This document shows positions 42,608 through 54,240 of a DNA stretch of 64,000 nucleotides, one piece after another. The DNA comes from Sciurus carolinensis. Its lineage: Eukaryota; Chordata; Mammalia; Rodentia; Sciuridae. A program made the translations under genes and the position numbers. Position 1 is the stretch's first letter. Every line of letters begins with the position of its first letter. The stretch covers positions 60,227,998-60,291,997 of the forward strand of contig NC_062223.1 of the NCBI RefSeq assembly GCF_902686445.1, read 5' to 3'. The notes under the pieces are model-generated. The model saw only the letters and a program-made list of their open reading frames with translations, did no database searches and had not been told where the DNA came from.

Positions 42608-43550
42608 TTTTCTTAATTTTTAAAAATCTGTTCTTTTTAGTTATACAAGACAGTAGAATGTATTTTGTCATGCATACATGGAGTATAAGGTCCCATTTTT
42701 GTGATTGTACATGACAAGGAGTTATACTGGTTGTGCGTTCATATATGAACAAAGGAAATTATGTCCTATTCATTCTGTCTTTCCAGCCTTTAGTTTTTGG
42801 GGATTGGCTTATTTCACTTAGCAAGATAGTTTCCAGTTCCATCCATTTACCAGCAAATACCATAACTTCATTCTTCTTTATGACTGATTAATAGTCCATT
42901 TTGTATATATACCACGTGCTCTTTGTCCGTTCTTCTGTTGAAGGGCACCTAGGTTAGTTTCATAGCTTAGCTATTGTGAGTTGAGGTGCTATAAACATTG
43001 CTGTGGCTGTGTCACTGTAGTATTTTAAGCCCTTTGGGTATATGCTGAGGAGTGGGATAGCTGGGTCAAATGATAATTCCATTCCAAGTTTCTGAGGAAT
43101 CTCCATATTGCTTTCTAGAGTGCTTGCACCAATTTGCAGTCCCACCAGCAATATACATATGGTATATACATATGTATATATGTATATATGTATATATATG
43201 ATATATAGATATATATATGAGTATGTACATATATGTATATACTCATACAAAAGGTATGAGTGTACCTTTTTCCCCACATCCTCACTAACATTTATTGTTA
43301 CTTGTATTCTTGATAATTGCCATTCTGACTGGAGTGAGATGAAATCTTAGTTTTGATTTGCATTTCTCTAAATGCTAGTGATGTTGAACATTTTATCATA
43401 TATTTGTTGACTGTATTTCTTCTTCTGTGAGCACTGTCTGTTCAGTTCCTTTGCCCATTATTTATTGGTTTTTTTTTTTTTTTTTTTTTTTTTTTGGTGT
43501 TAAGTTTTTTGAGTTCTTTATATGTACTGGAGATTAACGCTCCATCTGAG
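42608..43550 (-). mobile_element. 5'-truncated L1, inverted
   Basis: The minus-strand frame at 42960-43277 contains MEIPQKLGMELSFDPAIPLLSIYPK..YYSDTATAMFIAPQLTIAKL, the degraded ORF2 tail. 42720-42960 is the ORF2 end and 3' UTR, and 43260-43550 extends upstream into ORF2. GCACCCCTTCTT at 42597 and GCACCTGCCTTCTT at 43550 may be the eroded target-site duplication. A T run of about 30 at 43468-43497 lies inside. Confidence 0.85.
43150..43252. repeat. (TATATG)n/(TA)n expansion inside L1
   Basis: Begins in the middle of the L1 segment CCACCAGCAA|..|TATGAGTGTACC and inserts about 100 bases of TATATG-type repeats there. Confidence 0.88.
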
Positions 43551-43849
43551 CACCTGCCTTCTTGAAGCCAGTTTAATGGACTTGTTCTTACACTCATTCA
43601 TCCATCATCATTTAATTACTCCTACTCTGCCAGGTGGCACCATGACAGATTCTGAGACTAACAAAAGCAAGGAAATCTTCAAGGAGGTCACAGTTCACTG
43701 TGTGGAGATAAACCAACAATGCTAGTCAGCATGGTGAGGACTATGGGAGAAGAGAACTGGGTGGGTCTGTAGCATGGTACCCAAGATCTCTTCCCAACTA
43801 ACCACTTGCCAGCTTGGACCTTGGACAAGTTCTTGGTCTGGGTAGGTAA

Positions 43850-44040
43850 CTATATACTTTTTCTTATTTATTCCTCAAATCAATCTAGTTAGGTAAATAA
43901 ATTTTTCTTCGTTTTGTAACCGAGGAAATTTGAAACTTGGAGAAGGTGAGTAATTTGTTTTTGGTCTCTGCAAATAAGTGGCAGGACTAGAATTCCACTC
44001 CAAGTCTGACTCAGAGTTGCTGCACTTTCCACTCAGATAA
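43850..44040 (-). mobile_element. MIR-like remnant, inverted
   Basis: TTTATTCCTCAAATCAATC..TTCGTTTTGTAACCGAGGAAATTTGAAACTTGGAGAAGG..GCAGGACTAGAATTCCACTCCAAGTCTGACTC. Confidence 0.55.
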
Positions 44041-44275
44041 GCTGAAGGGCGCACTGGGTGATGTCACTCTGAGACACAGGGGTATATCGACATAGGCTCC
44101 ATAAAAGTCAAGAGGATGATGTGACCACCCAGAAAGATGATTTTTGTTTTAGGCTTCATTAATGGAAGTATAGTCCTCATAACATAGGAGGTGATGGTGC
44201 TGATCTGCTCTGGGGAGGTCACAGATAATGTATTTGGACCTACTCTGGGATCACCCTTTTAAGAGGTATGTAGCA

Positions 44276-44371
44276 GGGGCTGGGGAGATAGCTCAGTCGG
44301 CAGAGTGCTGGCCTTGCAAGCACAAGGCCCTGGGTTTGATCCCCAGCACCAAAAAAAAAAAAAAAAAAAAA
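44276..44371 (+). mobile_element. ID SINE, young, intact target-site duplication
   Basis: GGGGCTGGGGAGATAGCTCAG..GGGTTTGATCCCC and an A run of about 22. A perfect 12-bp duplication AGGTATGTAGCA lies at 44264-44275 and 44372-44383. Confidence 0.94.
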
Positions 44372-44383
44372 AGGTATGTAGCA

Positions 44384-46840
44384 AATTTAGCCTGTCTATA
44401 GGGATAACTTAACAGAAATCTGTTGCCTAAGGAGCTACCAGAGGAACTGGGGGCTTTTCGCTTGGGGAAGAGGAGATCCAAAGGGATATGAAGACTGTTC
44501 ACAAATATCTGAAAGACTGTCATATAGAAGAGATTCATTCTCACTAAAAGCTTCAAGGAGAAAGGTTTTGGTTCCAGGTTCACAACAGAACCTTCTGAAA
44601 TATCTTGGAGTTCACTACCACTAGCAGTAATCAATCATGGAATGGAGGTGGTGGAGTATGGAGTAAATGCCCTCGACTGGTCTTCTGCCAAAGTCCCTGA
44701 CTGTGATTGTCCTTCTTTTGCTCTGGGTGTGGCTGCTGGTGTGGGTTCCTCAGGAGAGGATCCATACTGTCTGACTCCAAGCCCAGAACTCTTCGGCAGT
44801 ATCCCCAGAGGAGCCTGCTTGCATGTGTCCCCAGTTGGTGGTGAGAATGCAGAGTTGGAGTTTGAATTAGAAGGCCTGGTTTGAGTCCTGGTTTAGTCCC
44901 GTATGTCTGTGTGACACTGGACACAACTCGCGTTCTCTGTGAAGAGGATCGTCTCCACCCTCCCTTGCAGTCTTTTGAGGCAATGAGTGAGAAAGCCTTT
45001 GTCAAGGAGAGAGGGCACCCACACCAGCGCTGGTTAAGAGCCGCAGCTCTGACCACTGGGAGCATAATCACCTCCCAGGAGCCTGTCCAAGCAGACACTG
45101 AGAGGACCTCACTCGGGGCTGACAGCACCTGTTCCATGCTAGGTATTTAGAGGATGAGGTGTGTTTTGGCTCCAGGTTTGGGCAGAGCCCTCTGAGTTGT
45201 GCGGTGATGACTTCCACCACTAGCAGTGTGTGAGTTCCCTGTCCTCCAGGCTAGTGAATGCAGGAGACAGGCAGGAGAGACAGGCAGGTGTTGAGGAGGG
45301 AGGGATCTAGGAAAGCTTCATGGGGAAGGTGACATTTGAGTTGGGCCCAGAAACTTTGTCACACAGGGAAGGAACAAAGGTTATAACAGAAGCAAAGGCC
45401 TGAGGAGGCCAGGGTGTGGTGGTGTAAGAATGACATGGGGATAGAATAAGATCCTGAAGAGGTCTGGAGTCTTCCTGAGGAGGTGGAGAAGTCACCGTCC
45501 TGCTGGGATACTTCTCCAGGAGGTGGAGCTTGCATCTCCTAGCTGTTTGCAAGAGATCAGGTTAACTGTGATTTGCTGGTGAAACTTGGGTCCTGAAGAG
45601 CAGGGGAAGAGGTTCCTGGAAACTTTACATTCCCTTCGTTTCTTAGATGAAGTGAGGCCCAGAGATGGGAAGGCTGGTTTCCCAGCAGGAGTCAGGCAAG
45701 CTGTGGTCAGAGTCAATGCAGACACTTCATCAGGGTTGTTCTCTGTGTCCTGTAGGTAAGTCCCTGCCCAGATTGAGTCTGTCTGCCCATAACATTTTTC
45801 CTGGTTCTGCTTCCGCCGGGTTAGTCTGTCTTAAGGAGAATGAGGAGGAGGGAGCAAAAGGTATATTTACCGAAGGGGCTGGTTGGACAGGTCTCCTTTG
45901 CAGGCCAAAGGTCAGAGTCTAGGCCAGGTCAGTGGAGGTGGGTGCAGTCAGGCCTTGGCCTGTCACCAGCTGGGGGGCTTTGGTTTGGGGTGATCACTGG
46001 TAGGGACTGAGGTTTTTCCAAAGCTTGGCGCTGAGAACAGTGGGCTGAACAGATTACAGCCCACACATTCTTTCTCAGGAGATTAGGGCCATGGCAGATT
46101 AGGGGATACACAGGAGACTGTAGGAGGTCTGTAAATTTCCCATTTGGGGCAATTAATTTGATGGATTGTAAAACAGTTCACTACTTCCTCTCTACCTCCC
46201 AGAACTGGGCAGTAGGACTGCTGGCGAATGTTCCCCAGAACTCCCTCTCATGTCCTGCATAACCTGCTTGGGCCCTTGTTAAAACATGCCCTGGGCAGGA
46301 GCAAGGTCTGTCCCTTTCCTGCCTCCCCTCCTGGTACAGGATGAGCACACAGTAGGCATTTTATGCTGCCACGCAGAGCTGGTACTTATGTGATTGGAAC
46401 TTTTCCAGGGAGCTGTTAGCAGGAGGTTGGGGGTGGGGCTCATGGTGGCAACTCTGGTTTATAAATGTAGCCAAGCCCCTGGGGTGAGGTTATCAGCCCA
46501 AGGTTCCTCAGGTCATTGTGACAGCTGGGACTCTAGCCAGGATTCTTCACTTCTGGGCTGGGGCATCTCCCAACTTCTGGTGTGCTCGAAGTGAAAGTGA
46601 AATTAATAGCAAGTGATTATTCTGGTTTCTCTCCTGACTTCCTACTTGTCCCCAGACAGTTAAGGGGTCATTGCTCTGGTGCAAGGTGTGACCCAGCTCT
46701 CCTAGTTCTCCTGTGTCCATGAGGGCTCTGGTGGGGCTGCACTCCTGCCAGGCGCTCTAAGTGTCTTTGAGCTCACTGGGCACCTCCCTTCTCAGTGGGG
46801 ACTGACACCTGTGGTTGGTCGCAGGTTCCTGTGGTAGGTA
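44384..46840. other. Intron 3 stretch without recognised gene
   Basis: Includes the inverted L2 at 45230-45560 and weak MIR text near 45620-45700 (CATTCCCTTCGTTTCTTAGATGAAGTGAGGCCCAGAG). No coding exon recognised, though GC-rich short ORFs are numerous. Confidence 0.4.
45230..45560 (-). mobile_element. L2 remnant, inverted
   Basis: AAGCTTCATGGGGAAGGTGACATTTGAGTTGGGCCC..GCAAAGGCCTGAGGAGGCC is the reverse of the L2 TGTCACC/GGGCCTTTGC region. Confidence 0.6.
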
Positions 46841-46849
46841 AAGGATGCC

Positions 46850-47030
46850 TTTCTCTGGTGTCTCCTGGATGCCCTGCCTTCACTAACTTGCATCTGGACT
46901 GCTGCAGCTGGTCCTGACTGGTGTCCTCCCTTCCCTTCAGCCCTGAGACCTCCCCTTAATGTGCCTCATGGTGTTATTAATTTGGGGCTGTTTTATGTGG
47001 TCTGTGTCCTGCTAAAGCACACCATTCCCC
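46850..47030 (+). mobile_element. L2-like remnant
   Basis: CTTGCATCTGGACTGCTGCAGCTGGTCCTGACTGGTGTCC matches the L2 'ACTGCAATAGCCTCC' region loosely. Confidence 0.45.
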
Positions 47031-47138
47031 TTGACTTCAACATTCCAGCAGCATCATATTGCTTGTATGTTGCTTCTGTGTCTTCCCTTGGACTGTTTCC
47101 ATCACCAGGAATGATTCCTTTCCATGCAGATACCCCCT

Positions 47139-47315
47139 ATGCTTTTTTTGGGGGGGCGGGGGTTGGGTGCTGGGGGTCGAACCCAAGGGTGCTCTACCAC
47201 TGAGCTATACCCAAGTGCATTTTATGTTTTATTTTGAGACAGGTTTTCACAGAATTACCCAGGATGCTCTTGAACTTGTGATCCTCCTGCTTCAGCCACC
47301 CCAGTATATATATAT
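47139..47315 (-). mobile_element. B1-dID SINE, inverted
   Basis: GGGTGCTGGGGGTCGAACCCAAGGGTGC..CACTGAGCTATACCC, TTTTGAGACAGGTTTTCAC..GTGATCCTCCTGC; cut short by the TA run that follows. Confidence 0.82.
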
Positions 47316-47340
47316 ACATTATATATATATATATATATTT
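47304..47340. repeat. (TA)n microsatellite
   Basis: TATATATATACATTATATATATATA between two inverted SINEs. Confidence 0.85.
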
Positions 47341-47341
47341 T

Positions 47342-47682
47342 TTTAAACCAGGGATTACACCCAGGGGCACATAACCACCAAGCCACATCCCCAGCCCTTT
47401 TTCTTTTTTAAATATATTTTTAGTTGTTGATGGACCTTTATTTTATTCATTTATTTATATGTAATGCTGAGAATCAAACCCAGTGCCTCACACGTGCTAG
47501 GCAAGTGCTCCATCACTGAGTCACAACCCCAGTTCTCCAGCCCATTTTTAAATATTTTATTAGAGACAGGGGTCTTGCTGACTTGCTTAGGGCTTCGCTA
47601 AGTTGCTGAGGCTTGTTTTGAACTCATGATGCTCCTGCCTCAGCCTCCCGTCACCGGGGTTACAGCCACCATGGCTGGCTTC
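47342..47682 (-). mobile_element. B1-dID SINE, inverted, split by an ID insertion
   Basis: The ID half is at 47342-47402 (GGGATTACACCCAGGGGC..CACATCCCCAGCCC) and the B1 half at 47540-47682 (TTAGAGACAGGGGTCTTGC..CCTCAGCCTCCC). An ID element occupies the linker between them. Confidence 0.85.
47404..47538 (-). mobile_element. ID SINE with tail module nested in a B1-dID, inverted
   Basis: TTTTTAGTTGTTGATGGACC, TTTATTTTATTCATTTATTTATATG, GCTGAGAATCAAACCCAGTGCC..CATCACTGAGTCACAACCCC. CCAGCCC..TTTAAATAT lies on both sides as the probable duplication. Confidence 0.88.
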
Positions 47683-47691
47683 CTATGTATT

Positions 47692-47778
47692 TTTTTTGTG
47701 TGTGTATGCTGGGGATTGATCCCAGGGCCTTGTGCATGTGAGGCAAGCACTCTACCAACTGAGCTATATCTCCAGCCC
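47692..47778 (-). mobile_element. ID SINE, inverted, intact target-site duplication
   Basis: T/TG tail, GGGGATTGATCCCAGGGCC..CTACCAACTGAGCTATATCTCCAGCC. A perfect 10-bp duplication CCTATGTATT lies at 47682-47691 and 47779-47788. Confidence 0.92.
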
Positions 47779-47879
47779 CCTATGTATTCTTTAAGACGCA
47801 GACTTGACCTCCAGACGCCTTCCCTAACCACCCACCACCAAGGCTCTGTGACATCCCCTTGTTGGTGGTTCGTATGTGC

Positions 47880-47995
47880 ATTTATTCAACAATTATGCAA
47901 TGGGGAGCCTTTCTGAGGCTGACAGTGATGTAAGTGCCAGGGAGTACAGCAGTGAACAAAACAGAGATGTCTGCTCAGGAGCTCGGCTGCTGTCC
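47880..47995 (-). mobile_element. L2 end, inverted
   Basis: ATTTATTCAACAATTATGC..AAGTGCCAGGGAGTACAGCAGTGAACAAAACAG is the reversed L2 terminus. Confidence 0.6.
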
Positions 47996-47999
47996 TGTG

Positions 48000-48400
48000 T
48001 TACCCAGCATCACCTCAGTTTATACTGATCTCTCTGTCCTGCTTTAGCCTGTGAATTCTCCTTATGTTTTATTCATATATCCCTCTGTCCCTGACACTCA
48101 GCACAGTGTCTAGCAAAGAAAACCTTATAAGTTAATGTTAAATAAATGAATAAGTTTCTGCCTTCTTCTCCTCCTAGCCCACCTCTAGGGCAGAACCCTT
48201 CAGCTGCTTGAGTGAGGCTTTCCCTGCCTCCACCCACACTTCCTTACCCGGTGCACTCTTGAGTTGCTCATATGGCCGTCCTGCTTCATATTACACCATT
48301 TTGTGTCTGTGTCTTCTCCCCTCCCCCTCATCTGACTAAACCTATTCAAGGCAGGATCCATTTCTATTTTAATTTTGTGTTACTTGAAATTTCTGCACAT
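48000..48400 (+). mobile_element. L2 3' remnants
   Basis: 48000-48150 ends CCCTGACACTCAGCACAGTGTCTAGC..AAATAAATGAATAA. 48185-48400 repeats the same region in another eroded copy (GAGTGAGGCTTTCCCTGCC..CATATTACACC). Confidence 0.55.
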
Positions 48401-48679
48401 GCTTACATTCAGTAAAATGAAGAGCAATACCTGAAGCACTACATAAAGAAATCAAGATATAAGGGCAGACCAGGTGCCTAGGTGAACACCTGCTGTGTGC
48501 CAGCCCTGGGCCAAGTGCTGAATATTTTCAGGTAGGTGAGGTAGAGGCATCTTCCTTGAGGAGCTCAGGGGAAGAACTTGCAGATAGAGTGCAGAGGTGT
48601 CCATCTGGCCAGCAGCCAAGACACTTGAGTTGTAGGATGGTGCCCAACTCTTTCCTTTTGGTCAAAGAAGATGCCACAG

Positions 48680-48825
48680 TGGAATTAAGAGTAGGTATTA
48701 GACATACCCAGATTTCAATCCCATTTCTGTCCCTTGCCAGCTGTGTGAGTCTGCTTGCCTGAGGTTTAGTTTCCATCTATAATCAGGAGCTAGTATGAAC
48801 ACCTACTGTATAGGGTATTCAGGCA
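48680..48825 (+). mobile_element. MIR remnant
   Basis: ATACCCAGATTTCAATCCCATTTCTGTCCCTTGCCAGCTGTGTGAG..GAGGTTTAGTTTCC. Confidence 0.6.
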
Positions 48826-49640
48826 TTGATTGAATATCAATGAGTTCTTACTTGGAGCCTGGCATTGTTGCAGATGCTGGGATGGGATAGTGAACACAGT
48901 TGAGAATGTCTCTGCTCTCATGGGGCTGGCAATTTAGTGGGAGATGGTTCAAATATAGCCAAGTGTGGTGGTGCACACCTATAATCCCAGTGGCTTGGGA
49001 GGTTGAGGCAGTAGGATAGCAAGTTCAAAGCCAACCTCAGCAAGCTAGCAAGGCCCTGAGCAACTTAATGAGACCCATCTCAAAATAAAAAATATAAAGG
49101 ACTGGGGATGTGGCTCAGTAGTTAGGTACTGGTATCAATCCCTGGTACCAAAAAAAAAAAAAAAAAAGTTAAAGTTTGTGATCTTGGAAGATGACTTTTC
49201 TATGAAGAAAAATCAGCAGGGAAAGGGGATGGGAGGGCTGGATGTGGGAGTAGAGTGGTCATGGGAGGTCCCTGTGGAGATGACATTTGAGCATACACTG
49301 TACAAGCCATGTAGATACCCAGGGGCAGAACATCCCATGAAGTGGAAGCAGCAATTGCAGAAGTCAGGAGACTGGAGTGTGCTCGGCTGAGTAAAGGAAC
49401 AGCAAGGAGGCCAGGTGGCTGGAGCTAGGAATAGAGTCAGGAGGTGTGTGCGCAGGGCGGTGCACAGGCCTCTGGCTTTGACTTTCTCCTGAGTCAGGTG
49501 GGAATCCATCTGAGGGTTTTGAACGGAGACTGTTGTTTGATTTAGAAGGATGATATTTCTGGTCATTGTACATAGAATGGACTGAACAAAGGTAGTGTTC
49601 ATAGCATGTTTAGCACAGTGCCTGGCCCGAAATACACCTT
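48826..49640 (-). mobile_element. L2 remnant, inverted, split by a B1-dID
   Basis: ATTGATTGAATATCAATGAG..GGATGGGATAGTGAACACAGTTG..CATGGGGCTGGCAATTTAGTGGG before the SINE; GAGATGACATTTGAGCATAC..GGAACAGCAAGGAGGCCAGGTGGCTGG..GGAATCCATCTGAGGGTTTTGAACGG after it. Confidence 0.65.
48957..49168 (+). mobile_element. B1-dID SINE
   Basis: GCCAAGTGTGGTGGTGCACACCTATAATCCC..GTTGAGGCAGTAGG..AATGAGACCCATCTC, GACTGGGGATGTGGCTCAGTAG, A run of about 18. Confidence 0.9.
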
Positions 49641-51980
49641 CACTAATGGTAGTTTTGTTCTTCATGTTAAGAATACTATCAAAGATCAACCCTGGAATCT
49701 GCTAGTTCTGGCTTAACTGTCATCCCTTCTACCCCCTGCCCTCCCAGGAACAACAGTATCCATGTTGCTTTCTTCCTGAGGAGGAAAGCATACGGAGCCT
49801 GGGCTTGGGGATGAGGAGGGAGAAGGTGTCTGATTCTTTGACTATTTTTCTTGATCTTCTGTTAGTGGTTGTGGTGGTGGTACAGGAGCAGAGGTAGGAG
49901 AAAAGTTCTATCCTCCATAAACCTAGGAGATCAGAAGCTGCCTGTAAATCCCATAGCTGCCCCAGGTCAGCTGCCTCTTGGAATTTCTCTCTTTTCCATT
50001 TCTGCTTCTCCTTTCCCTGGTTGTCTAGGATTCCCAGGAAGGACTAGAGCTGTACCCTCAGAGCTGCTTTCCTCTTCCCAGCCATGAGCATTCCCTCCTG
50101 CCTGCCTCTACCCCTACAATTTCAGCCCATAGGAATCCCATAGGAAGATCTTGAGTCCTTTACCTGCCTTTTTGCCACTTAGCAGATGCAGAGTACCTTT
50201 GGCATCAGAACTGTCTGACTGTTTCTGCTTGATTACTTTGTGTGACAGGAATAGCTCACTACTCGACTAGGCAGTCGCTTCTGTATCCTTCACATTCCCA
50301 TCAGTAGGAAGTTCATTTTAGGGTGAGTTGAAATCTCTGCACTGACCTCCTCCAGTGCTTTTAGTTCTGGACATAGGGAGTCAGAGACAGTTATAGTTCT
50401 TCCCCATTTCCCCCATCTTCACTTCAACTTCTTGAGGGAACAGTGTCTTAGTGTCCCAGAAGACTGTGTGTTCAGTTCTTGCTCTGTTATTCAGAGTGAT
50501 CATCTGATGAGGGATCCAAGAGAGCTCTGCAGAGTACGCAGTACTTTGGTGGGATTGGGAAGGCAAGAAAGGCCTTTGAGCCAGAGGTAAGGCAATGTTT
50601 TAAATGGTGTGTAGAGTCCAGCAAAGCTAGTAGTTGAACATCCCACATCAAGTGTGTGTGGGAAGAGGAGAAGCCTGAGAGGTAAGAGGAGGACCAGAGC
50701 CAGAGCATGAACAGCCAGCTATGCCCTGCCTACTGTCATGGACTCAAAGTCAGAGGACTGCCTAAGAGTAGGTTTTAAAACCTGGATTGTTTTAAGACTT
50801 TACATTCACCTAGAACTGAGGAATGTGTTTCTGAGCACCAAATCTCCTTTCCACTTAGATCGGGGTTACTGATTAAACCTGTACTTGGGACCTCTGCAAA
50901 GTGGAGCTGACCAAGTCAGCACCTTCAATGTGGACATTCTGGACATTCTGTTTCTGAACTAGCACTGGGTGAGCCAGGTTCCAAGCCCCTGCCTCGGGAG
51001 TACCCCTTCCCCAGCTTGTAGTTGGGGCCAGGGTGCTAGAACTGGCCAGCTGGCCTCAGTTTGCCTCTGTCCCATAGTTGGCTGGACACACAGGCCTGGC
51101 TCTGCCCTGCAGGGTTTCTGATTTAGGCAGAGAGTCTGCATTAATAGGAGCCTGGACTTGAGCCCTTGGCCAAACATTCCAAATTCTTTGGGCATAAAGA
51201 TTTTCTAAAGGGGCTTGGGGCCCTTCCACAGCTTAACAGTTTCTGTTTATGCCCCACGCAGATATCTATTTGTATCTGATTTTTATATATTCCCCAGAGT
51301 ACTTTCCCAGCATCCTGGGGGAGGCCTGTCTCTCCCAGCCTGGCTGGATCATTGGAACTCTTCTGGCAGACCTGCTTCACACTGCTGGCATGTGGAGTGT
51401 CCTCCCACCACCGTCTGTTCTTCCCTGGTGTCTTGCATGCTGAAGGACCGAGGGTGGAGTGGGGCTTTTTGTTTTGTTTTTAAATAAGGGCAACGTGGGT
51501 AAACAGAGTAGCATTTCTGGTGCCATCAGGGAGGGCCAGGACCCCACATTCCGGTTCCATGACGACAGGCTCTTGGTTTGCCACTTGCTGGGCTGTGGGC
51601 AGCGGCAGTTTAGGCAAGACAATGGTGGCTCTGTTGAAATGCTGCTGCTGGGCTTGAGCAGAATGCATTTTAATTGAACATTTTCCACCCTGAGAGCTGT
51701 GGGGATCTGGTGGCCTACTCCTTGTTCGTTCATTTTGTCTTTGCAGCTTCAGAGCCAAGTTATTACAGTTCCTTTTCCTCTCCCTCTGCCTACCATTAGC
51801 AGCCTTTTGGGGGAAATGATGTTTGCAGCCTGGAGTGGTCAGCGTTTGACTGACTTACCTGGTGAGAGAAGGGAAAGATAATGGGGTGACATCCTTGGAG
51901 CCTGGTCTGAAGAAGGTACAGTAGGGACTCCAGAAAACTCTCCTCCCCAGGGACCAGGATTCCCTGGTGGTCTGAAGTCA
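49641..51980. other. Intron 3 stretch without recognised gene
   Basis: No clear repeat and no exon. Single-copy intronic sequence as far as I can see; a place where conserved enhancers could sit, but sequence alone does not show it. Confidence 0.4.
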
Positions 51981-51984
51981 GACT

Positions 51985-52170
51985 GGCTGGTTTAGAATCT
52001 CAGTGGTAATACTTCCTAGCTGAACCCTGTGCCTTAGTTTCCTTGTCTGCCAATTGGGGATAATAATGGTGTCCAACCCAGGATTTTTGTGAGAATTAAA
52101 GGAATTTAACATGTATAAAGCACTAAGGATAATACCTGGCATATAGTAAACCCAATAAGTGCATTTATCA
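51985..52170 (+). mobile_element. MIR element
   Basis: AAGTCAGACTGGCTGGTTTAGAATCTCAG..TTAGTTTCCTTGTCTGCC..GAGAATTAAAGGAATTTAACATGTATAAAGCAC..ATACCTGGCATATAG. Confidence 0.75.
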
Positions 52171-52729
52171 TTATGTTAATGACATTTTAATAGTATGTCC
52201 CAGTCATTGTCAATATTATATTTACACTACAAGGGCTTCATCTGAGACTGCAAGAGGAACAGAGCAACATTCTGCATTGAGGATTTGATTTACTCATTCC
52301 CTGGCTTAAAAAGCCTCAGTGAATCCCCATTAATTTCTCTGCATAGGGGAAAAGAACCTATGTTTATTGAAGACCTACTGTGTGCTAGGTACCAGGCACT
52401 TAATACACACCTCTTCCTTTAGATTAAATCCAAAGTCAAAACCAATGTGAGAGGCCCCTCACCAGTTGGCTCTATTTTGTTTATCTTTTCTCCCCCACCC
52501 CAATCCAAATCAAACAAAAACCTAAGTGTCTCCAAGAATAGCTTACTCTTTGACATCTCATCAGCTTCATCCTCCATGCTTTTGTGCATGTTCTGCCTGC
52601 TGCCAGGATTGTCCTGTGGGAGGTGGCTGGATCCTGGGAAACAGGCTGGAGAGAGCAGCATTTGGGGATCTCCCTAACCACCATCCCCAGTGGACACAGC
52701 TTGTGCAGGAGCCTACTTGTTAGGGTGTC

Positions 52730-52880
52730 TCTGAGGAATTGGATCTCATTTGCATCCTGACTCTATTACACACACTGCGTGGCCCTAGACACACCCTAAT
52801 GTTAGTCTGTCCTACAGACTGAAGGAGTTCATTGCATAGAGCATGAGAACAGTGTCTGACTTACTGTAAGTACCTAAGGC
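52730..52880 (+). mobile_element. MIR-like remnant
   Basis: GGATCTCATTTGCATCCTGACTCTATTACACACACTGCGTGG then CAGTGTCTGACTTACTGTAAG. Confidence 0.45.
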
Positions 52881-53499
52881 AGCATTTTCTGTTTGGGGTG
52901 GCTCTCCATTCTCAACATTGGGCTGAATTTCTTTGGGGGAAATCAAAGAAGTTCAGTCAATCAGGAAGGTCTAAGCAGGAGTTCTTTGACCTGCCTGACA
53001 TTTCCTGTGGCTGTTGGTCATTGCTGTGGGTCAGAGCCATTCCTGCTATCCTCCAGTCTGTTTGTGACAGGATCTCTTGCTTCTCAACCACTGAAGGTAC
53101 TCCACAGTGTGGTAAGAGCTGAGAGAGATACAGAATGGCCTCATAAAATGTGGCGAGCCAGCCTGTGTACACAAACCTGCTCACTTCCAAAGGACTTGCC
53201 TGTCACTGCATGGACCACTAGGTATCCAAATGATGAATAATATTTATATAGTCCAAAAAGAATTGCTTTTACTTGAGATTAACTGATAAAACCAGCGTAT
53301 CTGCTCAAGAAGAGGAAATGTCTTTTTTTTCCCTATCTTGCTGACACTTTATAGGATCAAATTCTCAAAGATTGAGTATCTTGCAAATACCTCTCATTGA
53401 AAATGGTGAAAATAGTGAAGGACCTTAGGAAGGTAGGGGAAAAAAGAGTAGGGGATTTTAGTTTTAGGTAGCCATGGTGATGTGCATGGTTCATGTCAC

Positions 53500-53640
53500 C
53501 TCAGTTCTGATTATTCAGCTTCGGCATCTCCCTTGTTCTGTCATCATCCAATTGAGTGACCTTGATCAAGTTGGACCTCAGATTCTTTATCTGGAAAATG
53601 GAAATAATTGTCTAGGTGTGTCCACCTCCCACGGGTGTTT
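53500..53640 (+). mobile_element. MIR-like remnant
   Basis: AATTGAGTGACCTTGATCAAGTTGGACCTCAGATTCTTTATCTGGAAAATGG. Confidence 0.55.
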
Positions 53641-53674
53641 TCAGGAGCTAAAGATCATGATTCTTGTGTATTCT

Positions 53675-54240
53675 TATTTATTCATTCACTAAATCAACCT
53701 TTGTAAGATCTCCTGTGTCCCATAGCCAGGTAGCCAAGGACAAATAGTACATGCTTTCTTCCTTCCTGGAGCTCAGAGATGGCAGTGAGGGGTGGGGGAT
53801 TGTGAGTGGATGGATATGAGCTTGACAGTCTGGCACGTGCTGTGCTAGAGGCACACAGGAAGGTACTTTGGTACTTCATTCTGAGAGGTCAGGACAGCTT
53901 CCCAGAAGAGGAGATTCTCAAGTGGGGCATAGAAGAGAAAGGGCAGGTGCTCAAGGTAGAGGCAAACACCTTGCCACTGTGGAAATCTGCTGAGGTGTGC
54001 AGGTTGGGTTGTGGGACCTGGGAGGAAGAGGCTGCCCTGGGGTCAGGCTGCGGGTGGGCTAAGGGTTGAGCTTTGCCCCAAAGGTGTTAGGGTTGGGGGC
54101 AGAATGACTTGGGGCACTGCGGTGCAGAATCAGTTTTGTACTTTATGGATTTTATCCTGGTGCTGTGGGGAGGGAGACCTGGCTAATGGCAGGGAAAACT
54201 GCTGGAGGACTCCTGTGACCATTTAAATAAGAGATGGTAC
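53675..54240 (-). mobile_element. L2 remnant, inverted
   Basis: TTATTCATTCACTAAATCAACC..CTTTCTTCCTTCCTGGAGCTCAGAG..GAGGTCAGGACAGCTTCCCAGAAGAGG..TTATGGATTTTATCCTGGTGC follows the reversed L2 order. Confidence 0.55.

Noticed and set aside
44631..45137. 168-residue antisense ORF in intron 3
   Set aside because: No domain, no signal or repeat pattern, composition near background, and no promoter or poly-A signal that would support a nested gene.
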